A stretch of DNA of 64,000 nucleotides from Shewanella sp. UCD-KL12 (GCF_001957125.1 NZ_MPHJ01000001.1:702882-766881), one strand, 5' to 3'. Numbered from the stretch's first letter, positions 35,997 through 45,881 are shown. Numbers and translations: made by a program. Notes: generated by a model not told the origin, from the sequence alone.

Positions 35997-36902
35997 TCAT
36001 CTGTCTTTTTTATGTTGAAAAAAGTAATCAGAAAGAAAGTCTACAAACGAGCGAATGCTCTGTGGTTGGTAATCAACATCTTTATAAATTAGGTACATAG
36101 GCAATTTGGAAGATTGATATTGATGTAATACTACTTTTAGTTCATTTGATTTCAGCTCTTCCTCTACCATCCATCTAGGCATTGCAGTCACACCTTGACC
36201 AAGCTTTGCCATTTTCACTAACATTTCTGGATTATCACATCTAATTCGTTCATGAACTTTTATTTTCAGCTCTTCATTTCCATCATTAAACCGCCATAGG
36301 TTTGTTGGGGGAGATAAGGAATAGGTAAGGCATTTATGCTGCTCTAGATCCTTTGCTTCAGTAATTGGTGGATTGTTGGCTAGGTATTTGGCTGACGCAA
36401 AATAGACGAGTTCATTGTCCATCAACCACTTGGCTTTTAATCCAGAATCTTTGAGATAGGTAGCTCGAATTGCAATATCAATCTCATCTTCAACTAAATT
36501 GACCAGCTTATCCGATACCGACAAATCAACAGTTAGGTTAGGGTTAAAGTTCATAAACTCATTGAGTGGTGAAGAAAGTAATCGCACGCTAAATGCGCTG
36601 GGTACAGAAAGCTTCAATGTACCCGATACAATAGTTTGCTCTTGCCTTATCTGAGATTCAAATGTACTTAACTCTTCTGTCAACTTTATGGCCAACTTCA
36701 AATATTGTTTCCCACCATTTGTCAGGCTGATTGCGCGAGCATGACGGTGAAACAAAGTGATGCCAATATCTTGTTCCAACCAAGCTATCTTTTTGCTAAC
36801 AGCGCTTTGAGTGATGTTAAGTTCATTTGCAGCAGCAGTAAATGTCCCATGAAAAGCAACACGGCTGAAAACGGTCAAGCATTGAATCTTATCCACTTGC
36901 AT
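35997..36902 (-). CDS. LysR-type transcriptional regulator
   Basis: A 301-residue regulator with an N-terminal HTH (VFSRVAFHGTFTAAANELNITQSAVSKKI) and a substrate-binding-like effector domain (GTLKLSVPSAFSVRLLSSPL). This is the CrgA-like subgroup pattern. It diverges from the DoxX-like gene with a 95-bp intergenic region carrying inverted GCATTCCTA sites. That gene is the likely target. Confidence 0.9.
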   Translation of the reverse strand: MQVDKIQCLTVFSRVAFHGTFTAAANELNITQSAVSKKIAWLEQDIGITLFHRHARAISLTNGGKQYLKLAIKLTEELSTFESQIRQEQTIVSGTLKLSVPSAFSVRLLSSPLNEFMNFNPNLTVDLSVSDKLVNLVEDEIDIAIRATYLKDSGLKAKWLMDNELVYFASAKYLANNPPITEAKDLEQHKCLTYSLSPPTNLWRFNDGNEELKIKVHERIRCDNPEMLVKMAKLGQGVTAMPRWMVEEELKSNELKVVLHQYQSSKLPMYLIYKDVDYQPQSIRSFVDFLSDYFFQHKKDR

Positions 36903-36960
36903 TCCTATTTGGAATCATAATAAGTCAAATACTAGTCTACTAATGATGATTTAGGAATGC
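36899..36960. promoter_or_regulatory. Candidate LysR operator, inverted GCATTCCTA sites
   Basis: GCATTCCTA (36899-36907) and TAGGAATGC (36952-36960) are exact inverted copies. ATTCC-TATTT-GGAAT (36901-36915) adds a local dyad. The pair spans nearly the whole spacer between the divergent LysR and DoxX genes. Confidence 0.5.
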
Positions 36961-36997
36961 TTAAATGATGATACTAAATTAATGTGGAGATAAACTT

Positions 36998-37366
36998 ATG
37001 TCGATTATTCAAGGGTTGCTGATTTCATTTTTTCTGTTTGCAAGTTCTATTAAAATACTGGGATGGATTAAAGTCGTGTATGAACCTCAATTGGCTTTCT
37101 TTCATAAGTATGGCCTCAATCGAGCTTCAATGGTTGCTGTTGGAGTCATTGAAGCCACAGGTGCGATAGGAATGCTAGTAGGTATGATTACCGAAGAGTT
37201 GCTATTAAGCGCACTAAGTGCAGGATTAATTACATTAACCTCAGTTGGAGCTATGTACTTCCATTTTAAATTCGATACTTGGAAAGAGGCTATTCCTTCA
37301 ATGCTGACATTGTTACTTTCTCTGCCGCTGCTTTCACCATTACTAGGGATAGTGATTAACCGTTAG
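36998..37366 (+). CDS. DoxX-like inner-membrane protein
   Basis: A 122-residue protein with four hydrophobic segments (about 5-22, 45-65, 70-88, 98-118), the size and layout of DoxX-like proteins (LLISFFLFASSIKILGW, GVIEATGAIGMLVG). Function is unknown; some relatives act in redox or thiosulfate metabolism. GGAG lies 9 nt before ATG. It is divergent from a LysR gene that probably regulates it. Confidence 0.8.
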   Translation: MSIIQGLLISFFLFASSIKILGWIKVVYEPQLAFFHKYGLNRASMVAVGVIEATGAIGMLVGMITEELLLSALSAGLITLTSVGAMYFHFKFDTWKEAIPSMLTLLLSLPLLSPLLGIVINR

Positions 37367-37515
37367 TATGAAAAAATAAGCGCAGTGACTCTTCGGTGAA
37401 ACAATAGGCTAAAGCCTCGTAAGAAGGAGTGGGACATATACGTGTTACCAATAAAACATCAATCGAATAAGAGACAGAACAACGGGGGAAGATGAGTTGT
37501 GGACTTAGGCTTCAA

Positions 37516-37695
37516 GGCCAAAAATGTTCCCTCGGTAACTGCTCCCTGCGTTACTCTACCTCCTGAATCCTTTCAGTCGTACATTTTTCGGCATTCACCA
37601 CATCTGACCCATAGGGATATGGGGAATGTCTTAAAAGTGTCTGGAACGCTTAAGACCATGTGGGTCAGATGATGCCGTAGAGTGTATAGGGATGA
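37516..37695 (+). repeat. Dispersed intergenic repeat, copy C
   Basis: The block from GGCCAAAAATGTTCC (37516) to the ACATTTTTCGGCATTC segment matches copy A with about one mismatch in 80 bp. It then diverges into its own hairpin (CATCTGACCCATA against the later TGTGGGTCAGATG). No end palindrome is seen in this copy. The rest of 37367-37746 shows no gene. Confidence 0.75.
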
Positions 37696-37746
37696 CGGTT
37701 ATACCAACAACAAAAAATGTAATCAGCCTTCATTCGAAGGCCGAAA

Positions 37747-38895
37747 TCATTTTTTACTCAATACCTGCCCAAGATATAGCTGAAGTAGGCCGTCGAGTTC
37801 TTGTATATCAACGCCTGTTACTTGCTTGATCTTATCAAGGCGGTATCTCAGCGTGTTTCTATGGATAAATAACTCGTTGGCGCACTGTTGCAGGTCGCCA
37901 AAATGCTGTAGATACGCCGTTAAGGTCTTTCTGAGTTGACCATTTTTATCGGATGCTATGAGTGACTGATAAGGGGTGATTAGCTCATCTCCACGCCAAT
38001 CGCCTCTTAGGCCCGATAGGAGTACAAGCAGTGAGAAATCTTCATAGAGATACTTGTTGTCGGCCGGTCTGAGTTGTTGGCCTAACTTTAGGGTTTCTCT
38101 GGCGGTAAAGTAGGAGCGACTGATGTCGGCAGGCGTTGGGAAGTAGTGACCTAAGGCTATCTTTAATCTCACGTTCATCTCTGCTGGGATGCGTGTAAGT
38201 AGTTGGTCAATGCGTTGGCTCTCAAGGTGAGGATCCCACTTATTACCATCTAAAAATGCTGGCTTTAAGATCACCAGCTCAGTCATCGAAGTCATGGCGA
38301 CTAAGTTACCACGCGATGGATTTTCTAATAAGTTAAGCACTTTCTTTAGAAGGGAGTTTACTGAGGTTTGCTCCTCGTCACCCTGGACTTGAATAACGGC
38401 AACCACACGGGGGGTATCGAGCTCAATATTGAGTTGCATTGCCCAGTCTTTGAGCTGAGGTGAAAACTCAGTATCAGACCTAATTAGTTGTAGAATAAGC
38501 TCCTCTTTTTGCCGGTATTGCCATTGAGCTAATTCTAAAGAGTTAGCTTGTTCGACAATCATTTCGGCGGTCATCTTCAGTAACTCACCGTAATGCTTCA
38601 AGGTGTCGGGCTCACCTGTGATGCCTATTACGCCAATGATCTCACCCTTGTAATGCAGGGGTAAGTTGATGCCCGCTTTAACACCGTGGAGGTTGGCCGC
38701 TGTGGCTGAATTTATCTCGACGGTGCGATTTTGGCTAATGGCAAGTAAAGCGCCTTCATGGGTCGAGCCAATACGGTGGGGATCGCCAGAGCCCAAAATG
38801 ACGCCCTTATCATTCATGACATTGATATTGTGAGCGATAATTTTCATGGTTCGCTCGACTATCTGTTGGGCTAAGTCGGTGTCTAAAAAATACAC
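37747..38895 (-). CDS. cdaR: CdaR-like sugar-diacid/glycerate regulator
   Basis: A 382-residue regulator. The N-terminal sugar-diacid recognition domain (about 1-135; LAQQIVERTMKIIAHNINVMNDKG) and the C-terminal PucR-type HTH (about 325-378; CANELFIHRNTLRYRLDKI) match CdaR. In E. coli CdaR activates galactarate, glucarate and glycerate genes. Here the plausible targets are the glycerate kinase and GntP genes at 27936-30572. The intervening LysR, redox and glycosyltransferase genes separate regulator and targets. Confidence 0.87.
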   Translation of the reverse strand: MYFLDTDLAQQIVERTMKIIAHNINVMNDKGVILGSGDPHRIGSTHEGALLAISQNRTVEINSATAANLHGVKAGINLPLHYKGEIIGVIGITGEPDTLKHYGELLKMTAEMIVEQANSLELAQWQYRQKEELILQLIRSDTEFSPQLKDWAMQLNIELDTPRVVAVIQVQGDEEQTSVNSLLKKVLNLLENPSRGNLVAMTSMTELVILKPAFLDGNKWDPHLESQRIDQLLTRIPAEMNVRLKIALGHYFPTPADISRSYFTARETLKLGQQLRPADNKYLYEDFSLLVLLSGLRGDWRGDELITPYQSLIASDKNGQLRKTLTAYLQHFGDLQQCANELFIHRNTLRYRLDKIKQVTGVDIQELDGLLQLYLGQVLSKK

Positions 38896-39096
38896 ATTAA
38901 GGGTCTCAAGGGAGTTTGTATTAGCTTAAGGTATTTTTGAGAGGCTAACTATGAGATACGGCAAACTTTGTCGTTTATAAAGAAATTGTGGCATCGAAGC
39001 GCCTGTTGTCTTTGAGGTAACAAGAGCCGCCAAACCATCAATTTCACTCGATACGCTTACTGGATAGTTTTTACTCGGCATTCTTACTCGATAGTT

Positions 39097-39894
39097 TTAC
39101 TCGGGATAGTGCTTGAGCTGCCAGCCGGACGCTGTGCCTGGTTTAGCTATAAGTACACTGAGTGTGTGACTTGATTCTTGGGCTATTACAGCCTGTAAAA
39201 GGTAGTCAGCGGTATTGGTGTAATCTGGGGTTGTACCTGTAGGTATAACGAAGATATTGCTCTGGGCGATGTTTGGGTCAAATTTAATTGGCGCAGATAG
39301 TTGGTTAAAGGCCAGATTAGTTAGGATCGCGGTTTGAGTATCGGCGTTATAGATATCTATGTTGCGGCTATCTAAGGCATTAGCATGGAACAGGCGGTAG
39401 CTGCTTTGCGCTTCAGTGAGTTTGTTTACGCGGAAAACCGATACGGCATGTGTCGATGGCTTTTCGCCTGTTGCGATTAAAAAGTGTGCTTGTTGAGCAC
39501 TACTATAGCTCATGGTGTTCTTGCTGATTAGCGACTGATTATTGAATGAATCTCTGATGATGAAACTAAGATTAGCCTGAGATAAACCACTCCAGCCAAA
39601 TTGAGCTGTTTTTTGAGCCGATAAATAATCGACATTCGAGGCAACCTCTATTTCATCTATACCAATATGCTGATAGAAAAGGTCGACCTTAGCCCCTGTT
39701 TGAGTATTGTCACTTTGGATAAGATTGATAAATTGAGCATTGAATTCGTGTGTACTGCTGCTATTGCCAGTGTTTTTTTCATCACTAGAGTTGGCACCAC
39801 CGCCACCACATGCAGCGAGAAGACAAGCAAATAGCAAAGCAATTAAAAGGGGCAGGTATATCTGTATCTGGCGAGAGGAGGCCGAAAGTGTCAT
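39097..39894 (-). CDS. Lipoprotein, possibly DUF4397-like
   Basis: A 265-residue lipoprotein. The signal ends in the lipobox LAAC (Cys about residue 29) followed by GGGG. The mature protein is beta-rich with two similar halves: NAQFINLIQS / KVDLFYQH, and YRLFHANAL / NIDIYNADTQ. That pattern is typical of DUF4397-type Ig-like repeats. Function is unknown and the family call is tentative. 38896-39096 shows nothing clear. Confidence 0.65.
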   Translation of the reverse strand: MTLSASSRQIQIYLPLLIALLFACLLAACGGGGANSSDEKNTGNSSSTHEFNAQFINLIQSDNTQTGAKVDLFYQHIGIDEIEVASNVDYLSAQKTAQFGWSGLSQANLSFIIRDSFNNQSLISKNTMSYSSAQQAHFLIATGEKPSTHAVSVFRVNKLTEAQSSYRLFHANALDSRNIDIYNADTQTAILTNLAFNQLSAPIKFDPNIAQSNIFVIPTGTTPDYTNTADYLLQAVIAQESSHTLSVLIAKPGTASGWQLKHYPE

Positions 39895-40037
39895 AGGTAT
39901 AGGTTCCGTCTATATGTGATCCATTTGTGAGTGATTTTATATGAGTGGTGGTGGGCACATCAAGGCTGAAGAGTTGTTCAACATCAAATATTAGTGGTTT
40001 ATTCTGTTTTAGTGTTGATTGCTAGATTCTATGGGCG

Positions 40038-41027
40038 TTAAGGATGAGGTTTTTTAGCTAATTTGTTTTGATACATATATTCATCAGCAATCTTTAACAA
40101 GGCTTCTAGTTCAGTTCTCTCCCCAGGCTTTAATACTGCATAACCAAATGAGAATTGTATCTCAGTCTTGATGGGACAAGCGGATAAATGTGCAGCCATT
40201 CTATTGTTAAAAATCTCAACACAGTTCTCGTTTTCAGCATGGATCAATACTATGAATTCATCTCCTCCCCATCTTGCCACTAAGTCACAGCTTCGACTGT
40301 TCATTTTTAATGTTTTGGCGAAGGTTTTTAAAATATCGTCACCAATATCATGACCAAAGTTATCGTTGGCCTCTTTGAAATGGTCGAGATCAAAATACAG
40401 CAAGATAAGCTGTCTATTGAGCCTTTGGGCTAAGTCTTGAGTGCTGATTAACAGGTCTTCAAAGCCACGGCGATTATAAATTTGGGTGAGGGGGTCGGTG
40501 TAACTAAGCGTGAGGAGCTGATTTTCTTTGTATAGATGGCGAAGATCACTGTCGACGACCTCTTTAATCACTGACAATGCTTTGATATAGGTTTCAGGGT
40601 AATCGGTGACTTTAGTATCAAGTACACACAAGGTGCCGAAAATGCTGCCATCGGGCCATGAAATTGGCAGGCCGAGATATGACACATAGTTGTCTTCGGT
40701 ATATTCAGGGTTATTACTCCATTGGGGATCTTGTTTGGCATCTTTGACATAAAGCTCGCTGGAGTTTTTTACTACGTGATGACAATAGATATTGGTGTCT
40801 AGATCGACGCTGCCCGGCTGATAGTGGGTTTCCGGTTTCTCAGAGGCGATGATCACTTCGATACCTTTGAGATTAGCTTGGTTGATAAAAGTTGCTGGTG
40901 CATTGAACATATCGGCGACGGTATTAACCAGACGTTGCCAGCGATGCCAATCAATATCTTCAATTTCAAGTTCTAAAATTGAGGTGTAGGGATAGGGAGT
41001 TGGAACTGTCTTGACTTGCTGGCCCAC
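40038..41027 (-). CDS. GAF-GGDEF diguanylate cyclase
   Basis: A 329-residue cytosolic signalling enzyme making cyclic di-GMP from GTP. A GAF-like sensor is at about 30-155 (FINQANLKGIEVIIASE, LGLPISWPDGSIFGTLCVLD). The GGDEF domain follows (DPLTQIYNRRGFEDLL, then ARWGGDEFIVLI). The active-site signature is intact. RSCD lies five residues before GGDEF, a typical RxxD inhibitory site, so feedback control by product is expected. No partner phosphodiesterase is nearby. Confidence 0.9.
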   Translation of the reverse strand: MGQQVKTVPTPYPYTSILELEIEDIDWHRWQRLVNTVADMFNAPATFINQANLKGIEVIIASEKPETHYQPGSVDLDTNIYCHHVVKNSSELYVKDAKQDPQWSNNPEYTEDNYVSYLGLPISWPDGSIFGTLCVLDTKVTDYPETYIKALSVIKEVVDSDLRHLYKENQLLTLSYTDPLTQIYNRRGFEDLLISTQDLAQRLNRQLILLYFDLDHFKEANDNFGHDIGDDILKTFAKTLKMNSRSCDLVARWGGDEFIVLIHAENENCVEIFNNRMAAHLSACPIKTEIQFSFGYAVLKPGERTELEALLKIADEYMYQNKLAKKPHP

Positions 41028-41161
41028 AAGCGCCTCTGCAGTACGTTATTTTTATTAAGTTTAGCAAGCACTGACTATTTTGGGAGTGCTTGATTCAGAA
41101 TATTCGACTGACTAGGGAATATGAGACTTTTTACTGATTAATGAGTGAAAATCATTAAGTG

Positions 41162-41779
41162 TTAGTATTGATTAATAAGCGCTGCAACCCTTTGCTTAAG
41201 TACAGGTAAAACCTCTATTTCAAATTCGGGATGACGTTTTAACCAGATGTTATTTCTCGGGCTTGGATGGGGCAAAGCTATTTTTTGCGGCCAATACTCC
41301 TGCCAGTTCATGACAGCTTCTGTGACAGATAATTTTGGCTGCTTATTTTTTGTTAAGTGATAGTCGATTGCATATTGACCCAGCACAATCACCAGCTCGA
41401 CTTGGGTCAGCTGCTTCAATATCGCCTGTCGCCAGGTTTCTGCACATAGCGGTATCGGTGGTTTATCACCTGACTTTTTGCCATTTCGAATAATCGTGCC
41501 TGGAAAACAAAATCCCATGGGAAGAATGGCAAAAATACGCTCATCAAAAAACTGCTCTTCAGTGACTCCGAGCCAGTCTCTTAATCTTTGACCACTGGGA
41601 TCATGAAAAGGCGCACCTTTGTCATGGGCCTTAATGCCGGGAGCTTGGCCTGCAATCAGTATTTTAGCTTGGCTGGACAGTTGGATGATCGGTTTCGCCG
41701 GAAGAGGCAGTTCAGCCTGACATAAAGTACAGGCTGAGATTTGCTGTATAAGCGCGTGTAGCTCCTCTGACTTACTCAT
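41162..41779 (-). CDS. Uracil-DNA glycosylase superfamily protein
   Basis: A 205-residue protein of the uracil-DNA glycosylase-like fold. Motif 1 is seen as ILIAGQAPGIKAHDKG with the following PFHDPSGQRLRDWLG, and motif 2 as LPHPSPRN near the C-terminus. The N-terminal ACTLCQAE pair could be part of a metal site, but a full four-Cys Fe-S set of family 4 enzymes is not evident. Substrate specificity is uncertain. Confidence 0.82.
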   Translation of the reverse strand: MSKSEELHALIQQISACTLCQAELPLPAKPIIQLSSQAKILIAGQAPGIKAHDKGAPFHDPSGQRLRDWLGVTEEQFFDERIFAILPMGFCFPGTIIRNGKKSGDKPPIPLCAETWRQAILKQLTQVELVIVLGQYAIDYHLTKNKQPKLSVTEAVMNWQEYWPQKIALPHPSPRNNIWLKRHPEFEIEVLPVLKQRVAALINQY

Positions 41780-41831
41780 ATTGGCTCAACGATAGTGACT
41801 CATGCTGCATGTAATTTATGTTGAAACTGAC

Positions 41832-42440
41832 TTACAAAGCAGCAATGACTGTTGCTGTTTGATATAGCCAGTAAGCAAGTACCGGGTAGCTAATAAGCAA
41901 AGAGGCAAAGGCAAAGATACGCGCACTATTTGCCTGCTTATCACTATTAAGTTGGCCCATGAGTGATACATGAGCTGCAACGATGGCAAAAATCGCAATC
42001 GGTTGTATGAAGTAGGATAACCCGAGAAAAGCCAGTGAACCGATACTCAGAATGAGGCTCGTATAGCTATGCTCACTACGTTGATGCAGTGAGAGCTGTA
42101 TTGGCAGTAGTGCTAAACCTATGGCGACTATGATTAGACCGATATTTAACGCCAAGTCGGCAAAACCCACATGATCAACCAGCGTCCAGATAAGGGCTAC
42201 AACTGGCAAAATAAGACTGACAATAGTGTGAGCTTTACTAAAGCGCTTGCTTTGATATTTACCCGCAAAAAAGAATAACCCATTGAGTACAAGGTTCATC
42301 AAGATAAACCCACCCAGTACCAAGATGATAAAAGCTGTCGCGGTATAAGCGGTGCCATCCATTGCATGAGCTGAAAAAGAACTAGTAAGCAGTACTGTAA
42401 AAAAAGTGATGAGCGATACAGAGGATTTATTGGCAGACAT
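41832..42440 (-). CDS. Multi-pass inner-membrane protein, unknown
   Basis: A 202-residue protein with a possible signal sequence (to SAHAMDG) and about six hydrophobic helices: 33-58, 72-90, 98-115, 128-145, 147-163 and 177-198. No family is recognised. The last helices end near the C-terminus (TVIAAL). It is downstream of mtrB in the opposite reading order of nothing obvious, so a role in metal reduction is not indicated. Confidence 0.65.
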   Translation of the reverse strand: MSANKSSVSLITFFTVLLTSSFSAHAMDGTAYTATAFIILVLGGFILMNLVLNGLFFFAGKYQSKRFSKAHTIVSLILPVVALIWTLVDHVGFADLALNIGLIIVAIGLALLPIQLSLHQRSEHSYTSLILSIGSLAFLGLSYFIQPIAIFAIVAAHVSLMGQLNSDKQANSARIFAFASLLISYPVLAYWLYQTATVIAAL

Positions 42441-42587
42441 ATCAATTCGATGAAGAAAAAATTAGGTGGGTAACCTTCTCCTAAATTAGTCATTATTTCA
42501 AGGCTTGCGTACCTATTCTGAGAGATGTGAGCTAACAGCTTATCTGGTGTGAGTTGCTGTGAGAGTTAAGAGTTAAGCCCAATAAAA

Positions 42588-42622
42588 ATGCCAGCTCCTA
42601 ATATAGGAACTGGCATTTATCT
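42588..42622 (-). terminator. Terminator of the mtrCAB operon
   Basis: ATGCCAGCTCCT (42591-42602) pairs with AGGAACTGGCAT (42608-42619) with one mismatch and a 5-nt loop. On the minus strand it is followed by TTTTATT. It lies about 40 bp after the mtrB stop. Confidence 0.8.
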
Positions 42623-42661
42623 TATGAAGTACTAGCTAGAAGCTATCTACAGCCTAAAGAC

Positions 42662-44758
42662 TTACAGTCTGTAGCTCATACTTAACATGATCATGTGGGC
42701 GTTATAGTCGTGGCTGTTAGAGCCAAAGCTAACTACGTTCCAGATCTCATCAGGTGCGATCTCATTGGCCGCATCATTGTCTTCGTACTTCTCCATCTTG
42801 TAGTCTAAACGCAGTGCCATCTTTTCAGTAGCTTGGTATAGACCATAGATGTTGACGTTATGAGACTTGGCATAGTAATCGCCATAATCACCAGTAATAC
42901 CTTGAGTGACCTGCGTGGTGCTGTCTGACTTAGAGTAAGTGTAATCTACGCCTAAACGTAGTTTCTTCTCCATCAGGTTGTTGTAACTCCAACCTGCACC
43001 AATCACATCGACCTGATCTTCAACAACGCCAAACCAGTTTGGTGTGCTCATGTTAGAGCTACCAGCCTGATCGGATTCGATATTTTGACGATTGTAGAAT
43101 GCAGTGACTGTCATATCATCATTGATGAGGTAACTTGCACTAATGTCATAGCTAAGATCAGTTGATTCAGTTAAACCAATTTGAGTATCGCTATAATCAT
43201 CAAGGGCATAACGGGTACCAAAATCAATCGTTAGCGTTTCTATTGGGCTGTGTGTTACACGGGCCTCGAGCATAGTACGCTTACGATCGGCGATGTTGTA
43301 CTTACGTAGCAAGTCGTTAGATTCACTTGACGTCCACTCTGACGCTTGGTACTCAGAGCCATCACGTTCGCCATAGCTACCTTTAATCCACATATCCCAG
43401 TTATCGAACTTGCTAAGACGGAATTTACTCCACAGCGTGTGCTCGTTAGTGGTTTCGCGATCTTGGTAACTACGCTCATCTTGACGGTAGTCATAACCGG
43501 CCTCAAGACGCATGCCACGTGCGATGCGGTAATCGGCACCTAACTTAGCGCGCTGAGTGGTGATGTCATAAGGTGTGTTATAAGCCACTTGACCTGTTGT
43601 TGAGTCGATGCTGATCTGCGTCCACTCTTCAATATTGGTCTTGTTATCACGGTCGCTATAATCATAGCTGGCGTTGACGCGAACGCTGCGATTTAGACGT
43701 GAAACTACCTTTAAGTTAACGCCCTTCATATCAACGCGTGCATCGAGTGATTCAGAAGGTAGCTGATAGCCATAACCTGAAGTGACAAACTCTTGATCTT
43801 GAGTCATCTGTCCGTAGTGAACGCGACCACTTAAGATAGTTTTATCGGCAGTGACTTGACCCAGTACTGAAACAGTATGTGCTTCATTGTCTGGATCGAG
43901 TGCCATAGTCCCTTGAGTTTGCGCACCAAACGTTGGGTTAAATGCGTTTTCAAACGTAAGCTGGCTATACTGGTTTTTAAAGCTTGAACCTGAGTAGTTC
44001 AGGGCTGTAAACCAGTTATCACCTCTAAGCTTGATGCCTGCTTCTACTGTATCTGTTGTGTAATCAACAGGTTCAGCGAGCATCATTGACTGGTTGTAGA
44101 AACTACCAGAAGTTTGCTTAAGGCCAGTCTTATCTTCACGTTGATAGTTGATATAAGTTGACCATAACTCTTCGCCTTGGTACTCAAAACCTAGACCTGT
44201 ACGCTTACGTTTAAGCGATAGCTCTAGTGGGTTTAGGCTGCTATTAAGCTGAGTCATATCTTGACTCGAACCTGCAGTCTCCCAGTTGTCAGGTAAGGTG
44301 AGGTTATCACTCCCTGCGCCTTGATAAGGAGACATAGCACTGTCTGTTTTATAGGTGGCAATTTGACGATAGTTTAGGTTCAAATTGTATTGACCTGTTT
44401 TACCTGCATTGACATCTAAACGGCCATTTTCCATGCCTAAGTTATCGGCTTCAACAGTCGCACGGTAACCTGATTCGCTGACATATTTAAGGTCTGCATC
44501 GACCTTAGCGGCGAACTCATCTTCTGCTGCAAAAGCGTTGGCTGAGCGAATATCATCGCTGTTGTTGTAACCCATGCCGACACCAACCGTGCCGTTTACA
44601 CCGGTTTCAACTGCACAACGCTTACAATCCCACTTTTCGAACTTAACTTTGTCAGTATTCGCATTTTGAATACCGTATCCGCCAGCGGCCATCGCAGTGC
44701 TGGCGATACCAGCATTAGCAAGGAGGGCGAGGGTGACTAAATTTAATTTGAATTTCAT
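42662..44758 (-). CDS. mtrB: MtrB, outer-membrane barrel of the Mtr conduit
   Basis: A 698-residue outer-membrane beta-barrel that sheathes the decaheme MtrA and joins it to surface MtrC, so electrons can cross the outer membrane. The signal peptide ends near ASTAMAA. The CXXC pair typical of MtrB (WDCKRC, about residue 42) is present, followed by many amphipathic strands and a C-terminal aromatic barrel strand (MLSMSYRL). ATG 44758 (MKFKLN) is preferred over the in-frame codon at 44812 because of the signal peptide. It starts 13 bp after mtrA, as the last gene of mtrCAB. Confidence 0.95.
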   Translation of the reverse strand: MKFKLNLVTLALLANAGIASTAMAAGGYGIQNANTDKVKFEKWDCKRCAVETGVNGTVGVGMGYNNSDDIRSANAFAAEDEFAAKVDADLKYVSESGYRATVEADNLGMENGRLDVNAGKTGQYNLNLNYRQIATYKTDSAMSPYQGAGSDNLTLPDNWETAGSSQDMTQLNSSLNPLELSLKRKRTGLGFEYQGEELWSTYINYQREDKTGLKQTSGSFYNQSMMLAEPVDYTTDTVEAGIKLRGDNWFTALNYSGSSFKNQYSQLTFENAFNPTFGAQTQGTMALDPDNEAHTVSVLGQVTADKTILSGRVHYGQMTQDQEFVTSGYGYQLPSESLDARVDMKGVNLKVVSRLNRSVRVNASYDYSDRDNKTNIEEWTQISIDSTTGQVAYNTPYDITTQRAKLGADYRIARGMRLEAGYDYRQDERSYQDRETTNEHTLWSKFRLSKFDNWDMWIKGSYGERDGSEYQASEWTSSESNDLLRKYNIADRKRTMLEARVTHSPIETLTIDFGTRYALDDYSDTQIGLTESTDLSYDISASYLINDDMTVTAFYNRQNIESDQAGSSNMSTPNWFGVVEDQVDVIGAGWSYNNLMEKKLRLGVDYTYSKSDSTTQVTQGITGDYGDYYAKSHNVNIYGLYQATEKMALRLDYKMEKYEDNDAANEIAPDEIWNVVSFGSNSHDYNAHMIMLSMSYRL

Positions 44759-44771
44759 CTTCTCGACTCCG

Positions 44772-45770
44772 TTAGCGCTGGAATAGCTTGCCAGATGGAT
44801 GGTTTGAACCATGAACCTGGGTATGACAGTTCAAACAGCTGCGTCCACCAGTCATGGCGCTACCGCCTACTGATGATCCTTGATCTGTATTACCGAATAG
44901 TGCTTGACCACTATGGGCGCTTGAGTGACATTGCTGACAAAGTTGAGGAGCACGAGTTTTCAGCATCCCTTCGTTCACCGAACCGTGTGGATTATGACAA
45001 GTGACACAATCTTCAGTTACCGGTGCATGCTCCCACAGTTTTGGGCCACGTTTCTCTGCATGACACTCATAACAAGTTTCATTAACAGTTGGCTTAACAA
45101 GATCTGAGTCACTCATAGTACCGTGTGGATTATGACAATCGCTACAGACCATTTGTGCCCACTTCATTGGGTGGCTTGAGCGCTTGTTCATGTCAGCTTT
45201 TTGCTTAGTGTGACAGCTAGTACACACTTCCATCTCTGTGTTCTTAGAGAGCACAGGATCTTTGTCGGTATGTATTGAGTGACATGATGCACAGGCTACA
45301 TCAGCATTGTCATGATGACCGCCGTTCCAAGACATACGTTTATCATCTTGGTGACAGCTCATACAGACACTGTTTTGTAGTTCTGCGGTCAGTGTTGAGT
45401 CAGGACCAAAGGCGATCATTGGCTCATTACCACCACGGTTGTGGCTTCCCATTGGACCATGACAAGCTTCACATTGAAGGCCAGCCATCGGGCTCTTGCT
45501 TGAGTCTACAGAGCCGTGAACACCTTTGAAGATATCCATGACTTTTTCAGATTTACGGTGACACATTAAGCAAGAGTCTGCCCCTTTCGGAGAGTATTTG
45601 CCTTCAGCAAACTTTTTATCCAGTGTGGCTTCAACTTCATCTGGGGTCATCTTAGCATCCCACTTAGACGCGTGAGCGGCTGAAGTCATGCCTAATGACA
45701 ATACTGCTGACACTAGAAGTGCGGGTAGCACTGACAGTGAAACAGATTTTAGTGTTTTAATGATTTTCAT
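44772..45770 (-). CDS. mtrA: MtrA, periplasmic decaheme c-type cytochrome
   Basis: A 332-residue periplasmic decaheme cytochrome inserted in the MtrB barrel. A Sec signal ends near SAAHA. Ten CXXCH motifs are seen in order: CLMCH, CEACH, CMSCH, CASCH, CTSCH, CSDCH, CYECH, CVTCH, CQQCH, CLNCH. It carries electrons from periplasmic and quinol-linked cytochromes to MtrC. Length equals that of the known orthologue, and the C-terminus [11 protein letters not shown] is shared with MtrD. ATG 45770 has AGGAAG upstream; the frame extends only 7 codons further. Confidence 0.96.
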   Translation of the reverse strand: MKIIKTLKSVSLSVLPALLVSAVLSLGMTSAAHASKWDAKMTPDEVEATLDKKFAEGKYSPKGADSCLMCHRKSEKVMDIFKGVHGSVDSSKSPMAGLQCEACHGPMGSHNRGGNEPMIAFGPDSTLTAELQNSVCMSCHQDDKRMSWNGGHHDNADVACASCHSIHTDKDPVLSKNTEMEVCTSCHTKQKADMNKRSSHPMKWAQMVCSDCHNPHGTMSDSDLVKPTVNETCYECHAEKRGPKLWEHAPVTEDCVTCHNPHGSVNEGMLKTRAPQLCQQCHSSAHSGQALFGNTDQGSSVGGSAMTGGRSCLNCHTQVHGSNHPSGKLFQR

Positions 45771-45807
45771 ATTTGGCTTCCTAATCTGCACAAATTCGCT
45801 TGAAACT

Positions 45808-45827
45808 AGGGGGAGAGGACTCCCCCT
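45808..45827 (-). other. Intercistronic hairpin between mtrC and mtrA
   Basis: AGGGGGAG pairs with CTCCCCCT around a 4-nt loop in the 111-bp gap between mtrC and mtrA. No T-tract follows, so it is more likely an mRNA-processing or stability element than a terminator. Confidence 0.6.
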
Positions 45828-45881
45828 TCAAACTCTTTCCTGCTAGGGCGGCTAAAATCGCCTTAACAAGCGTTGAGCAAA

